A DNA stretch of 64,000 nucleotides from Streptococcus timonensis (lineage in GTDB: Bacteria; Bacillota; Bacilli; Lactobacillales; Streptococcaceae): assembly GCF_900095845.1 (NCBI RefSeq), contig NZ_FMIX01000004.1, positions 689,501-753,500 on the forward strand, read 5' to 3'. The notes under the pieces are model-generated. The model was given only the letters and a program-made list of their open reading frames with translations. It was not told the DNA's origin and did no database searches. A program made the translations under genes and the position numbers. Positions 10,392 through 19,929 of the stretch are shown one piece after another; within the stretch, counting starts at the first letter, position 1, and each line of letters opens with the position of its first letter.

Positions 10392-11303
10392 ATGATTGTA
10401 ACAATACCGATTAAAACAGAAAAAGATATCGCAACACCAGGCCCAACAGTCCTAGTATTAGGATACTTTGATGGTGTTCACGTGGGTCACCAAAAGCTCT
10501 TTGATATTGCGGGTGAGATAGCCTCAAGAAAGCATTTGAGTGTTGCCGTAATCACCTTTAATGAGTCACCTAAACTAACATTACACCAATATAATCCAGA
10601 ACAATTATTGCATATCCTTAATGCTGAAGAACGTGAACGTAAATTAAAACGTTCAGGTGTTGAAGCATTGTATTTAATGGATTTTACAAGTCGGGTAGCA
10701 AATATGACTGCTCAAGAGTTTGTCAATACTTTTGTGAAAGAAGTGAAAGCAGATACGATTGTAGTAGGATTTGACTATAGTTTAGGATCTGATCGCAAAT
10801 CAGCTGAAGATCTTAAAGAAATTTTTGATGGCGAAGTAGTTATTGTTCCACCAGTAGAAGATGAAAAGGGAAAAATCAGTTCTACACGTGTTAGACAATG
10901 TATTGTTGATGGGAATGTGAAAGAGGCTGCTCAGCTTCTTGGAGCTCCATTACCATCTAGAGGTGTTGTAGTTCACGGAAATGCGCGTGGTCGAACTATT
11001 GGCTATCCTACAGCTAATTTAGTGCTTTTAGATCGAACATATATGCCAGCGGATGGAGTTTATACCGTAGATATTGAAATTCAAAGAAAAATCTACAGAG
11101 GTATGGCTAGTGTTGGTAGGAATGTAACTTTTGATGGTGTTGAAGAGCGTTTTGAAGTTCATATTTTTGATTTTTCTGATGACATCTATGGTGAAAGAGT
11201 TACTGTTTATTGGCTTGATCGTATTCGAGATATGGTGAAGTTTAACAGTGTTGACCAACTAGTTGACCAGCTTGAAAGTGATGAGAAAATAGCTAGAAAA
11301 TAA
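10392..11303 (+). CDS. ribF: Bifunctional riboflavin kinase / FAD synthetase RibF
   Basis: A ~303-aa bifunctional enzyme converting riboflavin to FMN and FAD. The N-terminal FMN adenylyltransferase domain shows GYFDGVHVGHQKLF (HxGH nucleotidyltransferase motif) near residues 24-37, and the C-terminal riboflavin kinase domain shows GRTIGYPTANL near 197-207. ATGs at 10386 and 10392 are both in frame; 10392 coincides with the predicted transcription start of the promoter just upstream, so the mRNA would be leaderless. A terminator follows at 11313. Confidence 0.9.
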   Translation: MIVTIPIKTEKDIATPGPTVLVLGYFDGVHVGHQKLFDIAGEIASRKHLSVAVITFNESPKLTLHQYNPEQLLHILNAEERERKLKRSGVEALYLMDFTSRVANMTAQEFVNTFVKEVKADTIVVGFDYSLGSDRKSAEDLKEIFDGEVVIVPPVEDEKGKISSTRVRQCIVDGNVKEAAQLLGAPLPSRGVVVHGNARGRTIGYPTANLVLLDRTYMPADGVYTVDIEIQRKIYRGMASVGRNVTFDGVEERFEVHIFDFSDDIYGERVTVYWLDRIRDMVKFNSVDQLVDQLESDEKIARK

Positions 11304-11312
11304 CGATTATAG

Positions 11313-11340
11313 AAGTTTGGGATTTATCTCAAACTTTTTT
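11313..11340 (+). terminator. terminator after ribF
   Basis: AAGTTTGGGAT-tt-ATCTCAAACTT stem followed by TTTTT. Confidence 0.8.
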
Positions 11341-11404
11341 ATTTAGAAAGCTAGAATTAAAATGTAGTCAGAGGGTTATAGTTATAATAATTTTAAGGTA
11401 AAAC

Positions 11405-11433
11405 TTGAAAAAATATTTTGGTTTTGATATAAT
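11405..11433 (+). promoter_or_regulatory. promoter of the 11461 gene
   Basis: TTGAAA (11405-11410), 17 bp, TATAAT (11428-11433), 27 bp before the start codon. Confidence 0.75.
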
Positions 11434-11460
11434 TTCAATATCAAACTAAAGGAGACAATT

Positions 11461-12426
11461 ATGTTTAAGGAAAAACGAAATAAAGGTTTTGTTTCTGGAC
11501 TAGTCCTTTCGGTCATTCTTCTTGCAGTTGGAGGTCTGATGGGATTTCTTTGGAATTTACACCAAAACCCAACAACTGCCTTTGCTAGTAACAGTGAATC
11601 TGGTAAACAAGTTAAAATGACTGTTTATGATATTTATCCAGAGATTATTGGTGATGTAGATGGTGGAAGCGTTGTCTATCTTGTACAATATAGTCAAGAG
11701 GGTGATGGTAAATACGCGGTTATTGAAGCAAAAGAAAATGATGCTGAAGTTAAGAAGTTAATCGAGCAGGCTACTGCTGAAACTTTAGCTGATAATCCAG
11801 GGACTTTGTTGGGAACACAATTACAACCACTAAGTACAAATGTGAATACCTCACGTAATAACAGAATAGTAGACTTATCAGGTTTCTTGAAATCAGTTTT
11901 AGAACCTACGTCTACAGTTTATCAAAACATGAATACGAATGTTTACCTGAGCTTGACTGAACATTCACGTGATGGTTGGTATTATATCATTGGAGCAGCA
12001 ATTTTCGGTGGTATGGGAGTATTTACAGCTATTACAGCCTTTATTCTTCGTAAAAAATCAATTGCATCTTATAATGAATTATATCAAACTTATCCAGAGC
12101 TGCAAGGTAATCTAGAAGGTATTGCCGACCAAGCTGACTATTATGATCAAGATCTAAAAGTAATCTTATATAAAAACCACTTGATTACATACTTTAAAGG
12201 GACTCAAACTGTTGACTTAAGAGAAGTTGATCAGATTTACCTTATTGAAAATAGTTACCATCGCTATGGTTTTACAAATAAAGTCTATCAACTGTGCTAC
12301 ATTCGTAAGGACAGTCCTAAGAAGCATAACATGACTATTCGAACTACTAGAACAGTTCAAGAACAATTGGAAGAATTTTGGGAGTTACTAATGGAAAAAT
12401 TCCCAGATATTCATCTAGGAGTTTAG
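11461..12426 (+). CDS. Two-TM membrane protein with cytoplasmic YcxB/PH-like tail, function unknown
   Basis: The 321-aa protein has a hydrophobic helix at ~residues 10-30, an exported-looking middle domain (~31-170), a second helix at ~172-197 and a ~120-residue C-terminal domain of alternating beta strands (VILYKNHLITYF, TVDLREVDQIYLIEN) resembling bacterial PH or YcxB-like domains. The middle domain has few Cys and is rich in Thr and Asn. Function cannot be assigned. AAAGGAG precedes the ATG; it has its own promoter and terminator. Confidence 0.75.
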   Translation: MFKEKRNKGFVSGLVLSVILLAVGGLMGFLWNLHQNPTTAFASNSESGKQVKMTVYDIYPEIIGDVDGGSVVYLVQYSQEGDGKYAVIEAKENDAEVKKLIEQATAETLADNPGTLLGTQLQPLSTNVNTSRNNRIVDLSGFLKSVLEPTSTVYQNMNTNVYLSLTEHSRDGWYYIIGAAIFGGMGVFTAITAFILRKKSIASYNELYQTYPELQGNLEGIADQADYYDQDLKVILYKNHLITYFKGTQTVDLREVDQIYLIENSYHRYGFTNKVYQLCYIRKDSPKKHNMTIRTTRTVQEQLEEFWELLMEKFPDIHLGV

Positions 12427-12430
12427 TATT

Positions 12431-12456
12431 AAAGCACCGATAATCGGTGCTTTTTT
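12431..12456 (+). terminator. terminator before adcAII
   Basis: AAAGCACCGA-taa-TCGGTGCTTTTTT, a 10-bp perfect stem with T-run. Confidence 0.9.
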
Positions 12457-12491
12457 ATTTATAAAAAATCTTATAAAATCGAGCCTAACAC

Positions 12492-12520
12492 TTGACATCC
12501 TAATTTTTTAAGAGTAGAAT
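12492..12520 (+). promoter_or_regulatory. adcAII-pht promoter
   Basis: TTGACA (12492-12497), 17 bp, TAGAAT (12515-12520). The AdcR boxes start 3 bp downstream. Confidence 0.8.
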
Positions 12521-12522
12521 GT

Positions 12523-12556
12523 TTACTAGTTAATTAAATGGTTAAATACTAGTTAA
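12523..12556 (+). promoter_or_regulatory. Two AdcR-type zinc operators
   Basis: TTACTAGTTAA at 12523-12533 and TACTAGTTAA at 12547-12556 are two close matches to the AdcR half-palindrome consensus (TTAACYRGTTAA), 24 bp apart and just downstream of the -10. In streptococci AdcR with zinc represses adcAII and pht genes. Positions over the start of transcription fit repression. Confidence 0.75.
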
Positions 12557-12565
12557 GGAGTTCTA

Positions 12566-13492
12566 GTGAAGAAGAAAATACTAATATGTATGCTATCTTC
12601 GGTACTTGCTTTATTTTTAGGAGCTTGTAGTCAAGATAAGCAAAATGATGTCAAAGAATCTCATGGAATGAAAATTGTTACCAGTTTTTATCCTGTATAT
12701 TCTATGGTAAAAGCAGTTTCTGGTGATCTTAATGATGTAAGAATGATTCAGTCTAGTTCAGGCATTCATTCTTATGAACCGTCAGCAAATGATATTGCAG
12801 CTATCTACGATGCGGATGTGTTTGTTTATCATTCTCATACCTTAGAGTCTTGGGCGGGTAGTCTAGACCCAAGTCTACAAAAGTCCAAGGTTAAGGTTCT
12901 AGAAGCATCTGAGGGTATGACCTTGGATAGAGTATCTGGCTTAGAAGATATAGAAGTAGGAAAAGGTGTGGATGAGAAAAGTCTTTATGATCCCCATACT
13001 TGGTTAGACCCTGAAAAGGTAGCTGAGGAAGCACAAATTATTGCTGATAAATTATCAGAATTAGATAGTGAGAATAAAGAAATATATCAGTCGAATGCGA
13101 AGAAGTTTATTGATAAAGCTCATGAGTTAACAAATAAATATAAACCTATCTTCGATAAAGTGGAGCAAAGAACCTTTGTGACACAACACACTGCTTTTTC
13201 TTATTTAGCAAAGAGATTTGACTTGAATCAACTTGGTATTGCTGGTATTTCTCCTGATCAAGAACCAAGCCCAAGACAACTGAGTGAAATCCAAGAATTT
13301 GTTAAAACCTATAAAGTTAAAACTATTTTTACAGAGAGCAACGCTTCGTCTAAAGTAGCTGAAACGCTTATCAAGTCAACAGGTGTGAATCTTAAAACTC
13401 TCAATCCTTTAGAGGCAGACCCACAAAATGATAAGTCTTATTTAGATAATTTAGAAGAGGATATTGCAATACTAGCAGAAGAATTGAAATGA
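12566..13492 (+). CDS. adcAII: Zinc-binding lipoprotein AdcAII (Lmb)
   Basis: A 308-aa solute-binding lipoprotein of the cluster A-I (ZnuA/TroA-like) family. The lipobox LGAC places the lipidated cysteine at residue 21. Candidate zinc ligands appear in SGIHSYEP, YHSHTLES, YDPHTWLDP and TQHTAFSY, the usual His-His-His-Glu/Asp set. It lacks the long His-rich loop of AdcA. It captures zinc for the AdcBC permease encoded elsewhere. The start is GTG with AAGGAG upstream. It lies 7 bp before the pht gene, an arrangement known in pneumococcus, where Pht proteins hand zinc to AdcAII. Confidence 0.92.
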   Translation: MKKKILICMLSSVLALFLGACSQDKQNDVKESHGMKIVTSFYPVYSMVKAVSGDLNDVRMIQSSSGIHSYEPSANDIAAIYDADVFVYHSHTLESWAGSLDPSLQKSKVKVLEASEGMTLDRVSGLEDIEVGKGVDEKSLYDPHTWLDPEKVAEEAQIIADKLSELDSENKEIYQSNAKKFIDKAHELTNKYKPIFDKVEQRTFVTQHTAFSYLAKRFDLNQLGIAGISPDQEPSPRQLSEIQEFVKTYKVKTIFTESNASSKVAETLIKSTGVNLKTLNPLEADPQNDKSYLDNLEEDIAILAEELK

Positions 13493-13499
13493 GGAAATT

Positions 13500-16400
13500 A
13501 TGAATAAAACAAAGAAATATTTAGCTGGATCAGCAGTAGTTATTGCGCTTAGTGTTTGTGCTTATGTTTTAAATCAGCACCAAGAATCAGAGAAGAAGGA
13601 AGATAATCGTATATCTTATGTTGATGGGAAAAACAATGAGTCTAAAAAGAACGAAAATTTGACTCCTGATCAAGTTAGCAAAAAGGAAGGCATTGAGGCC
13701 GAACAAATTGTTGTGAAAATTACTGATCAGGGATATGTGACTTCTCACGGAGACCATTTCCATTACTATAATGGTAAAGTTCCTTTCGATGCGATTTTTA
13801 GTGAAGAACTAGTCATGAAAGATCCAAGTTATCAATTGCGTGATGAACACATCGTTAACGAAATTAAAGGTGGTTACATCATCAAAGTTGATGGAAAATA
13901 TTATGTCTACCTAAAAAATGCTAGTCAAGCTGAAAATATTCGAACCAAAGAACAAATTGAAAAACAAAAACAAGGGCATACATCTGACCAAAAAAATGAT
14001 TCTAAGGAAGTTGTGGCAGCTAGAGCTCAAGGACGTTATACAACTGATGACGGTTATGTTTTTAACGCTTCTGATATCATTAAAGATACAGGAGATGCTT
14101 ATATCGTTCCCCACGGAGGACACTTCCATTATATTCCTAAGAGTGATCTGTCAGCGGGTGAATTAGCTGCCGCAAAGGCTTATTTATCTGGCAATAGTTC
14201 AGCTCTCAGTCAACCCTTGTCACTGACACCGAATAATGGTGTTTCTGCAGCAGATGATGGTTATGTCTTTAACCCTAATGATATTGTCAGAGATACTGGC
14301 GATGCTTATATCGTACGACATGGGGACCACTATCACTATATCCCTAAATCATCTCTTAACAATCATCAAGCACAATCTAACACTCCAAGCTTAGAAAGTC
14401 CTTCTAATTCTACACCAAATAATCCGTTACCACATGTTCACCATGAAGAAGAGGAACACGATCATGGTTTTGATGCAAATAGAATTATAAGTGAAGATTC
14501 AGAAGGTTTTGTTATGAGCCATGGCGATCACAATCATTACTTCTTTAAAAAAGATTTATCACCTGATCAAATTAAGGCCGCACAAGATCACTTGTACCGC
14601 AATAAACATTCAGAAACTATCCCAGATAATCATAGCAGTCATAAACCAGAAGAACACCATCATGATAACCATGGAAACCATCATGAGGAAGAGCACGATC
14701 ATGGCTTTGCAGCAGATCGAGTGATAAGTGAAGATGATAAAGGATTTGTCGTTTCTCATGGAGATCACAATCATTACTTCTTTAAAAAAGATTTATCCCC
14801 TGATCAAATTAAGGCCGCCCAAGATCACTTGTACGGCAATAAACATTCAGAAACTAGCCCAGATAACCACAGTAGTAAACCAGAAGAACACCATCATGAT
14901 AACCATGGAAACCATCATGAGGAAGAGCACGATCATGGCTTTGCAGTTGATCGTGTAATAAGTGAAGATGATAAAGGATTTGTCGTTTCTCATGGAGATC
15001 ACAACCACTATTTCTTTAAAAAAGATTTAACAAAAGATCAGATTAAAGCTGCTCAAGAACATTTAAACAGTCATAAAACTGAGTCTGTTAAACCTCTTGC
15101 AAAAGATGTAGAAGCATTTTCTAGAGAGGCCAGTGACAAAGAAAAAATGGAGTATATTGCTAAGACCTACGGTGTACCGCTAGAAGCCATTCGTATCTCA
15201 AATGGATTCTTTGTATTTGGAAATCCTGATCAAGACTATGACCCAACACACATTCATCCTTATGCAATCCGTAAGGAACACGTCCGTATTCCTTTAGTTA
15301 CCGGGGACCCTGAACTTGATTTCCTAAACGAGCTTTATACAACTGCTATACGTGATGGTGTTTCACCATATAGTTTGCAAGTTGAAAATGGAAGTTTCGT
15401 CATTCCTCACGGAGATCATAACCATTATATTAAAGTTCAAACAAAAGGTTACGAGGTCGCTCTTAAGAATAAGATTCCAGCGCTACAATCGTCTTATCAA
15501 CCAGGCACATTTGATGAAAATACTGTAGAGCATAAGGTTGAACAGCTTTTGGCAGAGAGTCGAGAACTCTATAAAGACAAGCCAAGCGTACAGAGACAGA
15601 TTGAACTTGCTTTGGGGCAATTTTCTGAGAATATGAAGAAGCTATCGACCAACTCTACTGCAGGATATTTGGCAGCTCTTGATCAATTTGACAAACAGTA
15701 TATTCATATTGATTCAACTGTGAAGCCTACTGAAGCTAGTCCATTAGATAAGAAATACCAAGCTCTGGTGGATAAGATTAATACCTTAAATACGGATGCT
15801 TATGGACTTCCTAAGAAGGATCTCTTGGTACAATTACAGGAAAGTAAACTAGCTCAAGATGAAGCAGGATTAGATGCTATAGATGCTAAATTACAAGCTT
15901 TACAAGACTTTAATGATCGTACAGGTGTCACAACAGTCGAGTACATTAAATATTTCTATCAACATCTATCTGATGGTAGATTAAACGATAAGCTTCGTAA
16001 TAAAGTTGCTAACTTAACGTGGACTCTTTATCAGTCACAATCATTCCTAAAGGCAACAGATTTAAATAAACTCTTCCCAGAAATCTATCAAACAAAATTT
16101 GAAGTAGAAGAAGCTCTTAAAAATGAGCCCGCTGTAAGCAAGTCTTCAGAAACTATCCTAGATACCGAAAAAGTGGATGGTCAGAGTGCAAAAACTGCAG
16201 TTTATGAGTTCTTGAGAGGCTTGTTTGATGATATTCAACCTGAGAAACAAAGTAATCATGTCTTAAAGGGACAAGTAGAAGAGTTATTAACCAAAGCTGA
16301 AGAATTGATTAGTAAAGTTAAGGAAGATGGTGTAAAAGCTTCTCTTGCTGATGAACTTAAGAATCTTAAGGTTGCTAGTGATAAAGATAATGCTGACCTT

Positions 16401-16853
16401 GATGAATTAAACACGCAAGTTCAAGATCTTCTAAAACGTATTACACAGACTATTCAGAAAGAAAGTCAGGAAGAGGCTCAAGATCCACAACTTTTGGCTC
16501 TCTATCAACAGCTTTATAACGGCGTCATTGCCCTCCATAGCTATTTGGAGATGAATAATGGTTCAGATGCTGACTTTGAAAAAGTAGATGCTCTGTTTGA
16601 TAAACTGGCAGCAGCAAGTAAGGATAAGCAGGCTCTTCTAGCAGTTGCTCAAGAAATTCTCTTATTGAACCAAGAGCTTAGATCTAAAGCAACGCCAAGT
16701 CAAGAAACACCTGTTGAAACAAAACAAGAAACACCAGGTCAAGTAAGCCCTGATGAGCAAGTAGAATCTAGCTCAGTGCAGACAACAACAGAGAATACTT
16801 CTGAAACAACAACTGAACTGAATCCTGAATCAACAGAAAAAGTCTCAGACTAA
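13500..16853 (+). CDS. Histidine-triad surface protein of the Pht family, expanded
   Basis: A 1117-aa surface protein. The N-terminal signal (LAGSAVVIALSVC) ends in an LSVC motif as in pneumococcal Pht proteins. HxxHxH triads occur at residues 83-88, 205-210, 274-279, 341-346, 420-425, ~498-503 and ~638-643. Residues ~315-505 contain three copies of a ~78-residue unit that also carries extra His clusters (HHHDNHGNHH, EEEHDHGF). The C-terminal ~430 residues are helical and charged, ending in a Thr/Glu/Ser-rich tail with no LPXTG anchor. It probably stores or relays zinc to AdcAII and may affect complement binding, as described for Pht proteins. It resembles PhtD/PhtE but is longer than PhtD, so no specific symbol is given. 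Confidence 0.88.
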   Translation: MNKTKKYLAGSAVVIALSVCAYVLNQHQESEKKEDNRISYVDGKNNESKKNENLTPDQVSKKEGIEAEQIVVKITDQGYVTSHGDHFHYYNGKVPFDAIFSEELVMKDPSYQLRDEHIVNEIKGGYIIKVDGKYYVYLKNASQAENIRTKEQIEKQKQGHTSDQKNDSKEVVAARAQGRYTTDDGYVFNASDIIKDTGDAYIVPHGGHFHYIPKSDLSAGELAAAKAYLSGNSSALSQPLSLTPNNGVSAADDGYVFNPNDIVRDTGDAYIVRHGDHYHYIPKSSLNNHQAQSNTPSLESPSNSTPNNPLPHVHHEEEEHDHGFDANRIISEDSEGFVMSHGDHNHYFFKKDLSPDQIKAAQDHLYRNKHSETIPDNHSSHKPEEHHHDNHGNHHEEEHDHGFAADRVISEDDKGFVVSHGDHNHYFFKKDLSPDQIKAAQDHLYGNKHSETSPDNHSSKPEEHHHDNHGNHHEEEHDHGFAVDRVISEDDKGFVVSHGDHNHYFFKKDLTKDQIKAAQEHLNSHKTESVKPLAKDVEAFSREASDKEKMEYIAKTYGVPLEAIRISNGFFVFGNPDQDYDPTHIHPYAIRKEHVRIPLVTGDPELDFLNELYTTAIRDGVSPYSLQVENGSFVIPHGDHNHYIKVQTKGYEVALKNKIPALQSSYQPGTFDENTVEHKVEQLLAESRELYKDKPSVQRQIELALGQFSENMKKLSTNSTAGYLAALDQFDKQYIHIDSTVKPTEASPLDKKYQALVDKINTLNTDAYGLPKKDLLVQLQESKLAQDEAGLDAIDAKLQALQDFNDRTGVTTVEYIKYFYQHLSDGRLNDKLRNKVANLTWTLYQSQSFLKATDLNKLFPEIYQTKFEVEEALKNEPAVSKSSETILDTEKVDGQSAKTAVYEFLRGLFDDIQPEKQSNHVLKGQVEELLTKAEELISKVKEDGVKASLADELKNLKVASDKDNADLDELNTQVQDLLKRITQTIQKESQEEAQDPQLLALYQQLYNGVIALHSYLEMNNGSDADFEKVDALFDKLAAASKDKQALLAVAQEILLLNQELRSKATPSQETPVETKQETPGQVSPDEQVESSSVQTTTENTSETTTELNPESTEKVSD
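14452..15060 (+). repeat. Tandem ~235-bp coding repeat inside the pht gene
   Basis: Three copies of a unit beginning near GAACACGATCATGG (14454, 14691, 14925): periods of 237 and 234 bp, differing by one codon. Copies 2 and 3 are nearly identical in DNA, copy 1 more diverged and copy 3 drifting after its HGDHNHYFF triad. The difference of a single codon keeps the reading frame. Confidence 0.88.
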
Positions 16854-16891
16854 AAAAAAGACGAAGTAGCTTAGCTACCTCGTCTTTTTTT
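16853..16891. terminator. bidirectional terminator between pht and pepT
   Basis: AAAAAAAGACGAAGTAGC-tta-GCTACCTCGTCTTTTTTT, an 11-bp stem with one mismatch, flanked by A and T runs; serves both convergent genes. Confidence 0.88.
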
Positions 16892-18113
16892 AGTCTTTAT
16901 AAGCTACAATTCCAATAATAGTGTCAACTGCACGTTCCATTGTTTGAAGGCTAACGTATTCAAAACGGCCATGCATGTTTTCACCACCAGCGAAGATATT
17001 TGGCGTTGGAATTCCCATAAAGGAAATCTTAGAACCATCTGTACCACCACGAATCGGTTCGATAATAGGTGTAATATCAAGACTTTCCATTACTGATTTA
17101 GCAATGGTTACTGGTGTCATATCCTTTTCGATGACTTCCTTCATGTTGTAATACTGGTCTGTCAAAGTCAAGGTTACACGATTGCTAGCAAGTTCTTGGT
17201 TCATCTTATCAGCAATAGCTTGCATAGCAGCTTTACGCGCTTCAAAGTTTTCTTTTTCGAAGTCTCGAATGATATAGCTAGCACGTGCTTCCTCAACACT
17301 ACCAGTTACATCCATGAGATGGTAGAAACCTTGATAGCCCTCAGTCAATTCTGGGCAGTCACCAGCTGGGAGTTGGTTGTGGAAGTCAATTGCCAACTGA
17401 AGAGCGTTAACCATTTGTCCCTTAGCAGTTCCAGGGTGTACATTACGACCTTGGAAGTGAAGTTCTGCACCTGCTGCGGAGAAGGTTTCGTATTGAAGTT
17501 CACCAAGAGGTCCACCGTCAACTGTATAAGCAAAGTCTACATCGAAATCTTCTGCATCAAATTTATTAGCACCAACACCGATTTCTTCATCAGGTCCAAA
17601 TCCGACACGAATTTCGCAGTGCTTAATTTCAGGATGAGCAGTCAAGTATTCGATGGCTGTCATGATTTCGGCAATACCTGATTTATCATCGGCACCGAGA
17701 AGGGTAGTTCCATCAGTAGTAATCAATGTTTGTCCAGGATATTTCTCTAAGCTCTTGAAATCTGCAGGATCAAGTTTGAAACCAGAATTCCCAAGCTCGA
17801 TAATTCCCCCGTCGTAGTTTTCAACTACTTGTGGATTGACACCCTCAGCATTAAAATCAGCCGTATCCATGTGGGAGATAAAACCAATCTTGCGAGTTAA
17901 ACTTGGATCGTTAGCTGGAAGTGTACCGATAGCAAAACCGTTTGGCAAATAATAGACATTTTGCAAACCGACACGTTTCATTTCTGGAATGAGGACATTA
18001 GTCGCAAAGTCTACCTGACTCTGAGTGCTTGGTGTAGTAGTAGAATTTTCGTCTGAACGTGTGTTAATCTTAACATAAGTTAAAAAACGCTCTAGTAATG
18101 TTAGATATTTCAT
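16890..18113 (-). CDS. pepT: Peptidase T (tripeptide aminopeptidase)
   Basis: A 407-aa M20-family metallopeptidase that releases N-terminal residues from tripeptides in the cytoplasm. Zinc ligand motifs are visible: [31 protein letters not shown] (catalytic EE), YTVDGG and the C-terminal [10 protein letters not shown]. Of two adjacent ATGs, 18113 has AAGGAG at the better distance and gives the standard length. Confidence 0.95.
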   Translation of the reverse strand: MKYLTLLERFLTYVKINTRSDENSTTTPSTQSQVDFATNVLIPEMKRVGLQNVYYLPNGFAIGTLPANDPSLTRKIGFISHMDTADFNAEGVNPQVVENYDGGIIELGNSGFKLDPADFKSLEKYPGQTLITTDGTTLLGADDKSGIAEIMTAIEYLTAHPEIKHCEIRVGFGPDEEIGVGANKFDAEDFDVDFAYTVDGGPLGELQYETFSAAGAELHFQGRNVHPGTAKGQMVNALQLAIDFHNQLPAGDCPELTEGYQGFYHLMDVTGSVEEARASYIIRDFEKENFEARKAAMQAIADKMNQELASNRVTLTLTDQYYNMKEVIEKDMTPVTIAKSVMESLDITPIIEPIRGGTDGSKISFMGIPTPNIFAGGENMHGRFEYVSLQTMERAVDTIIGIVAYKD

Positions 18114-18135
18114 CATAACTCCTTTTTATAATTTT

Positions 18136-19509
18136 TTATTTACCCAGACAAAATTGGCTAAATAACTGGGTGATGAGTTCATCTGGCGCAGCATCACCAG
18201 TAATTTCTCCAAGGATTTCCCAGGTACGGGTCAAATCAACCTGAAGCAGGTCAACTGGCATACCCAGTTCAAGACCTTCGTTAACCGCTTGTAAGCTTTC
18301 GACTGCCTTTTCAATTAGAGAAATATGACGGGCGTTGGACAAGTAAGTAGCATCTTGTTCGACCAAGCCAGCATTTTCAAAGAATAGATTATTGATTCGA
18401 TCTTCAATCTTATCAATGTTTTGATTTTTAAGGACTGAAATACGGATGACATCATCTGGAAGTTCAGAAGTTTCAATAGCCTCAGGTAAGTCAGTTTTGT
18501 TGAGAAGAATGATTCGATTAGTATCTTGACTAATTTCAAGAAGTTGTCGGTCTTGGGCAGTTAGAGGTTCGCTGGCGTTTAGGACTAGTAGAACTAAGTC
18601 AGCTTCCTTGAGGGCTTTTTTGGAACGTTCAACACCGATCTGTTCCACGATATCATCTGTTTCACGAATCCCAGCTGTATCAATCAATTTGAGAGGAACA
18701 CCGTTGATATTGACGTATTCTTCAATGACATCTCGAGTAGTACCCGCAATATCCGTTACAATGGCTTTATCTTCACGTAGGAGGTTGTTGAGGAGACTTG
18801 ACTTCCCAACGTTGGGACGACCAATGATGGCCGTTGAGATTCCTTCGCGGAGGATTTTCCCACGACGTGCAGTTTTTAGGAGATTGGCCAAGAGTTGTTC
18901 AAACTCCATAGTTTTTTCACGGACAACAGCAGTAGTGGCTTCTTCCACATCGTCATACTCAGGGTAATCGATATTAACCTCAACCTGAGCCAAGGTATTG
19001 AGAATTTCCTGACGAGTATTGTTAATGAGGTCAGACAGGGATCCATCAAGTTGTTTGACTGCTATATTCATAGCCTTGTCAGTCTTAGCACGAATGATAT
19101 CCATAACAGCTTCAGCCTGAGTCAAGTCTACACGACCATTGAGGAAGGCACGCTTGGTAAATTCACCAGGTTCTGCCATGCGAGCCCCTTCACGGATAGC
19201 CAATTGCAGGATTTCATTGGTCACGGCAATCCCTCCGTGGGTGTTAATCTCGATAATATCCTCACGAGTAAAGGTCTTCGGAGACTTCATAGCCCCAACC
19301 ATGACCTCGTCCATAACCTTACCAGTTATAGGGTCAACAATGTGCCCGTAGTTCAGTGTGTGGCTGGCGACCTGACTTAAGTCTTTGCCTTTAAAAATCT
19401 TTTGCGCAATGGCAAAACTGTCTGTTCCGCTCAAGCGGACAATACCAATGGCTCCTTCTCCGAGAGGTGTGGAGATTGCAGCAATGGTATCAAATTCACG
19501 TGTAATCAT
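18136..19509 (-). CDS. mnmE: tRNA modification GTPase MnmE
   Basis: A 457-aa protein that, with MnmG, builds the 5-carboxymethylaminomethyl group on U34 of certain tRNAs. The N-terminal tetrahydrofolate-binding domain, the helical domain and an inserted G domain are present: P-loop GRPNVGKS (230-237), DIAGTTRD (~253-260), DTAG (~277-280) and NKTD. The C-terminus is FCLGK, the variant of the conserved C(I/L/V)GK that carries the reactive cysteine. An upstream in-frame ATG at 19527 has no ribosome site; AAGGAA precedes 19509. Confidence 0.95.
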   Translation of the reverse strand: MITREFDTIAAISTPLGEGAIGIVRLSGTDSFAIAQKIFKGKDLSQVASHTLNYGHIVDPITGKVMDEVMVGAMKSPKTFTREDIIEINTHGGIAVTNEILQLAIREGARMAEPGEFTKRAFLNGRVDLTQAEAVMDIIRAKTDKAMNIAVKQLDGSLSDLINNTRQEILNTLAQVEVNIDYPEYDDVEEATTAVVREKTMEFEQLLANLLKTARRGKILREGISTAIIGRPNVGKSSLLNNLLREDKAIVTDIAGTTRDVIEEYVNINGVPLKLIDTAGIRETDDIVEQIGVERSKKALKEADLVLLVLNASEPLTAQDRQLLEISQDTNRIILLNKTDLPEAIETSELPDDVIRISVLKNQNIDKIEDRINNLFFENAGLVEQDATYLSNARHISLIEKAVESLQAVNEGLELGMPVDLLQVDLTRTWEILGEITGDAAPDELITQLFSQFCLGK

Positions 19510-19594
19510 TTCATTTCCTTTTAACAATTTATATACAAATATCTCTTAAAATTGTAACAAAATAAAGTTATTTATTCAACGAATGCTACTTATA

Positions 19595-19622
19595 AAGAAA
19601 AGCCTAAGCATATGGCTTAAGC
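19595..19622 (-). terminator. possible terminator after the tautomerase gene
   Basis: Read on the minus strand, AAGCC...GGCTT forms a short stem followed by TTCTTT. The stem is weak, so it may only attenuate readthrough into mnmE. Confidence 0.4.
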
Positions 19623-19623
19623 T

Positions 19624-19806
19624 TTACTTAGTGCGCATTTCCCCTTGCGGGAAGTAAGTTCCTTCAGGCATATCGTTGATGATGACATGAACAGCAGATT
19701 GTGGTGCACCAGTGTTACGAACTACGGCTTCCGTTACTTCCTTAGCTAAGGCTTTCTTTTGCTCTAGCGTGCGTCCTTCAAATAAATCGATGCGTACAAA
19801 TGGCAT
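19624..19806 (-). CDS. 4-oxalocrotonate tautomerase-like protein (DmpI/XylH family)
   Basis: A 60-aa tautomerase-superfamily protein. After Met removal Pro1 would be the general base (MPFVRIDLFEGRT), and the usual Arg residues (R11 and R39-equivalent region) surround the pocket. Homologues catalyse keto-enol tautomerisation, but streptococci lack the meta-cleavage pathway, so the natural substrate is unknown. GGAGG precedes ATG 19806; an upstream in-frame ATG at 19821 would hide the essential proline and is rejected. Confidence 0.88.
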   Translation of the reverse strand: MPFVRIDLFEGRTLEQKKALAKEVTEAVVRNTGAPQSAVHVIINDMPEGTYFPQGEMRTK

Positions 19807-19879
19807 AATAGTTTCCTCCACTCACTAAATGATTTCTTTTATTTTACCATATTTTGCCATTTAAAGCTTTGAGAAAATA

Positions 19880-19888
19880 TGATATACT
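19880..19888 (+). promoter_or_regulatory. extended -10 promoter of the tdk operon
   Basis: TGA-TATACT lies 41 bp upstream of the tdk start; no strong -35 is visible. Confidence 0.6.
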
Positions 19889-19929
19889 AGAATGTAACAA
19901 AAAATTAGAAATGGACGTGAAATAGAAGC

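Noticed and set aside
14521-14958. Overlapping plus-strand ORFs inside the pht repeats
   Set aside because: They are alternate-frame readings of the tandem repeat and repeat with the same period; no ribosome sites.
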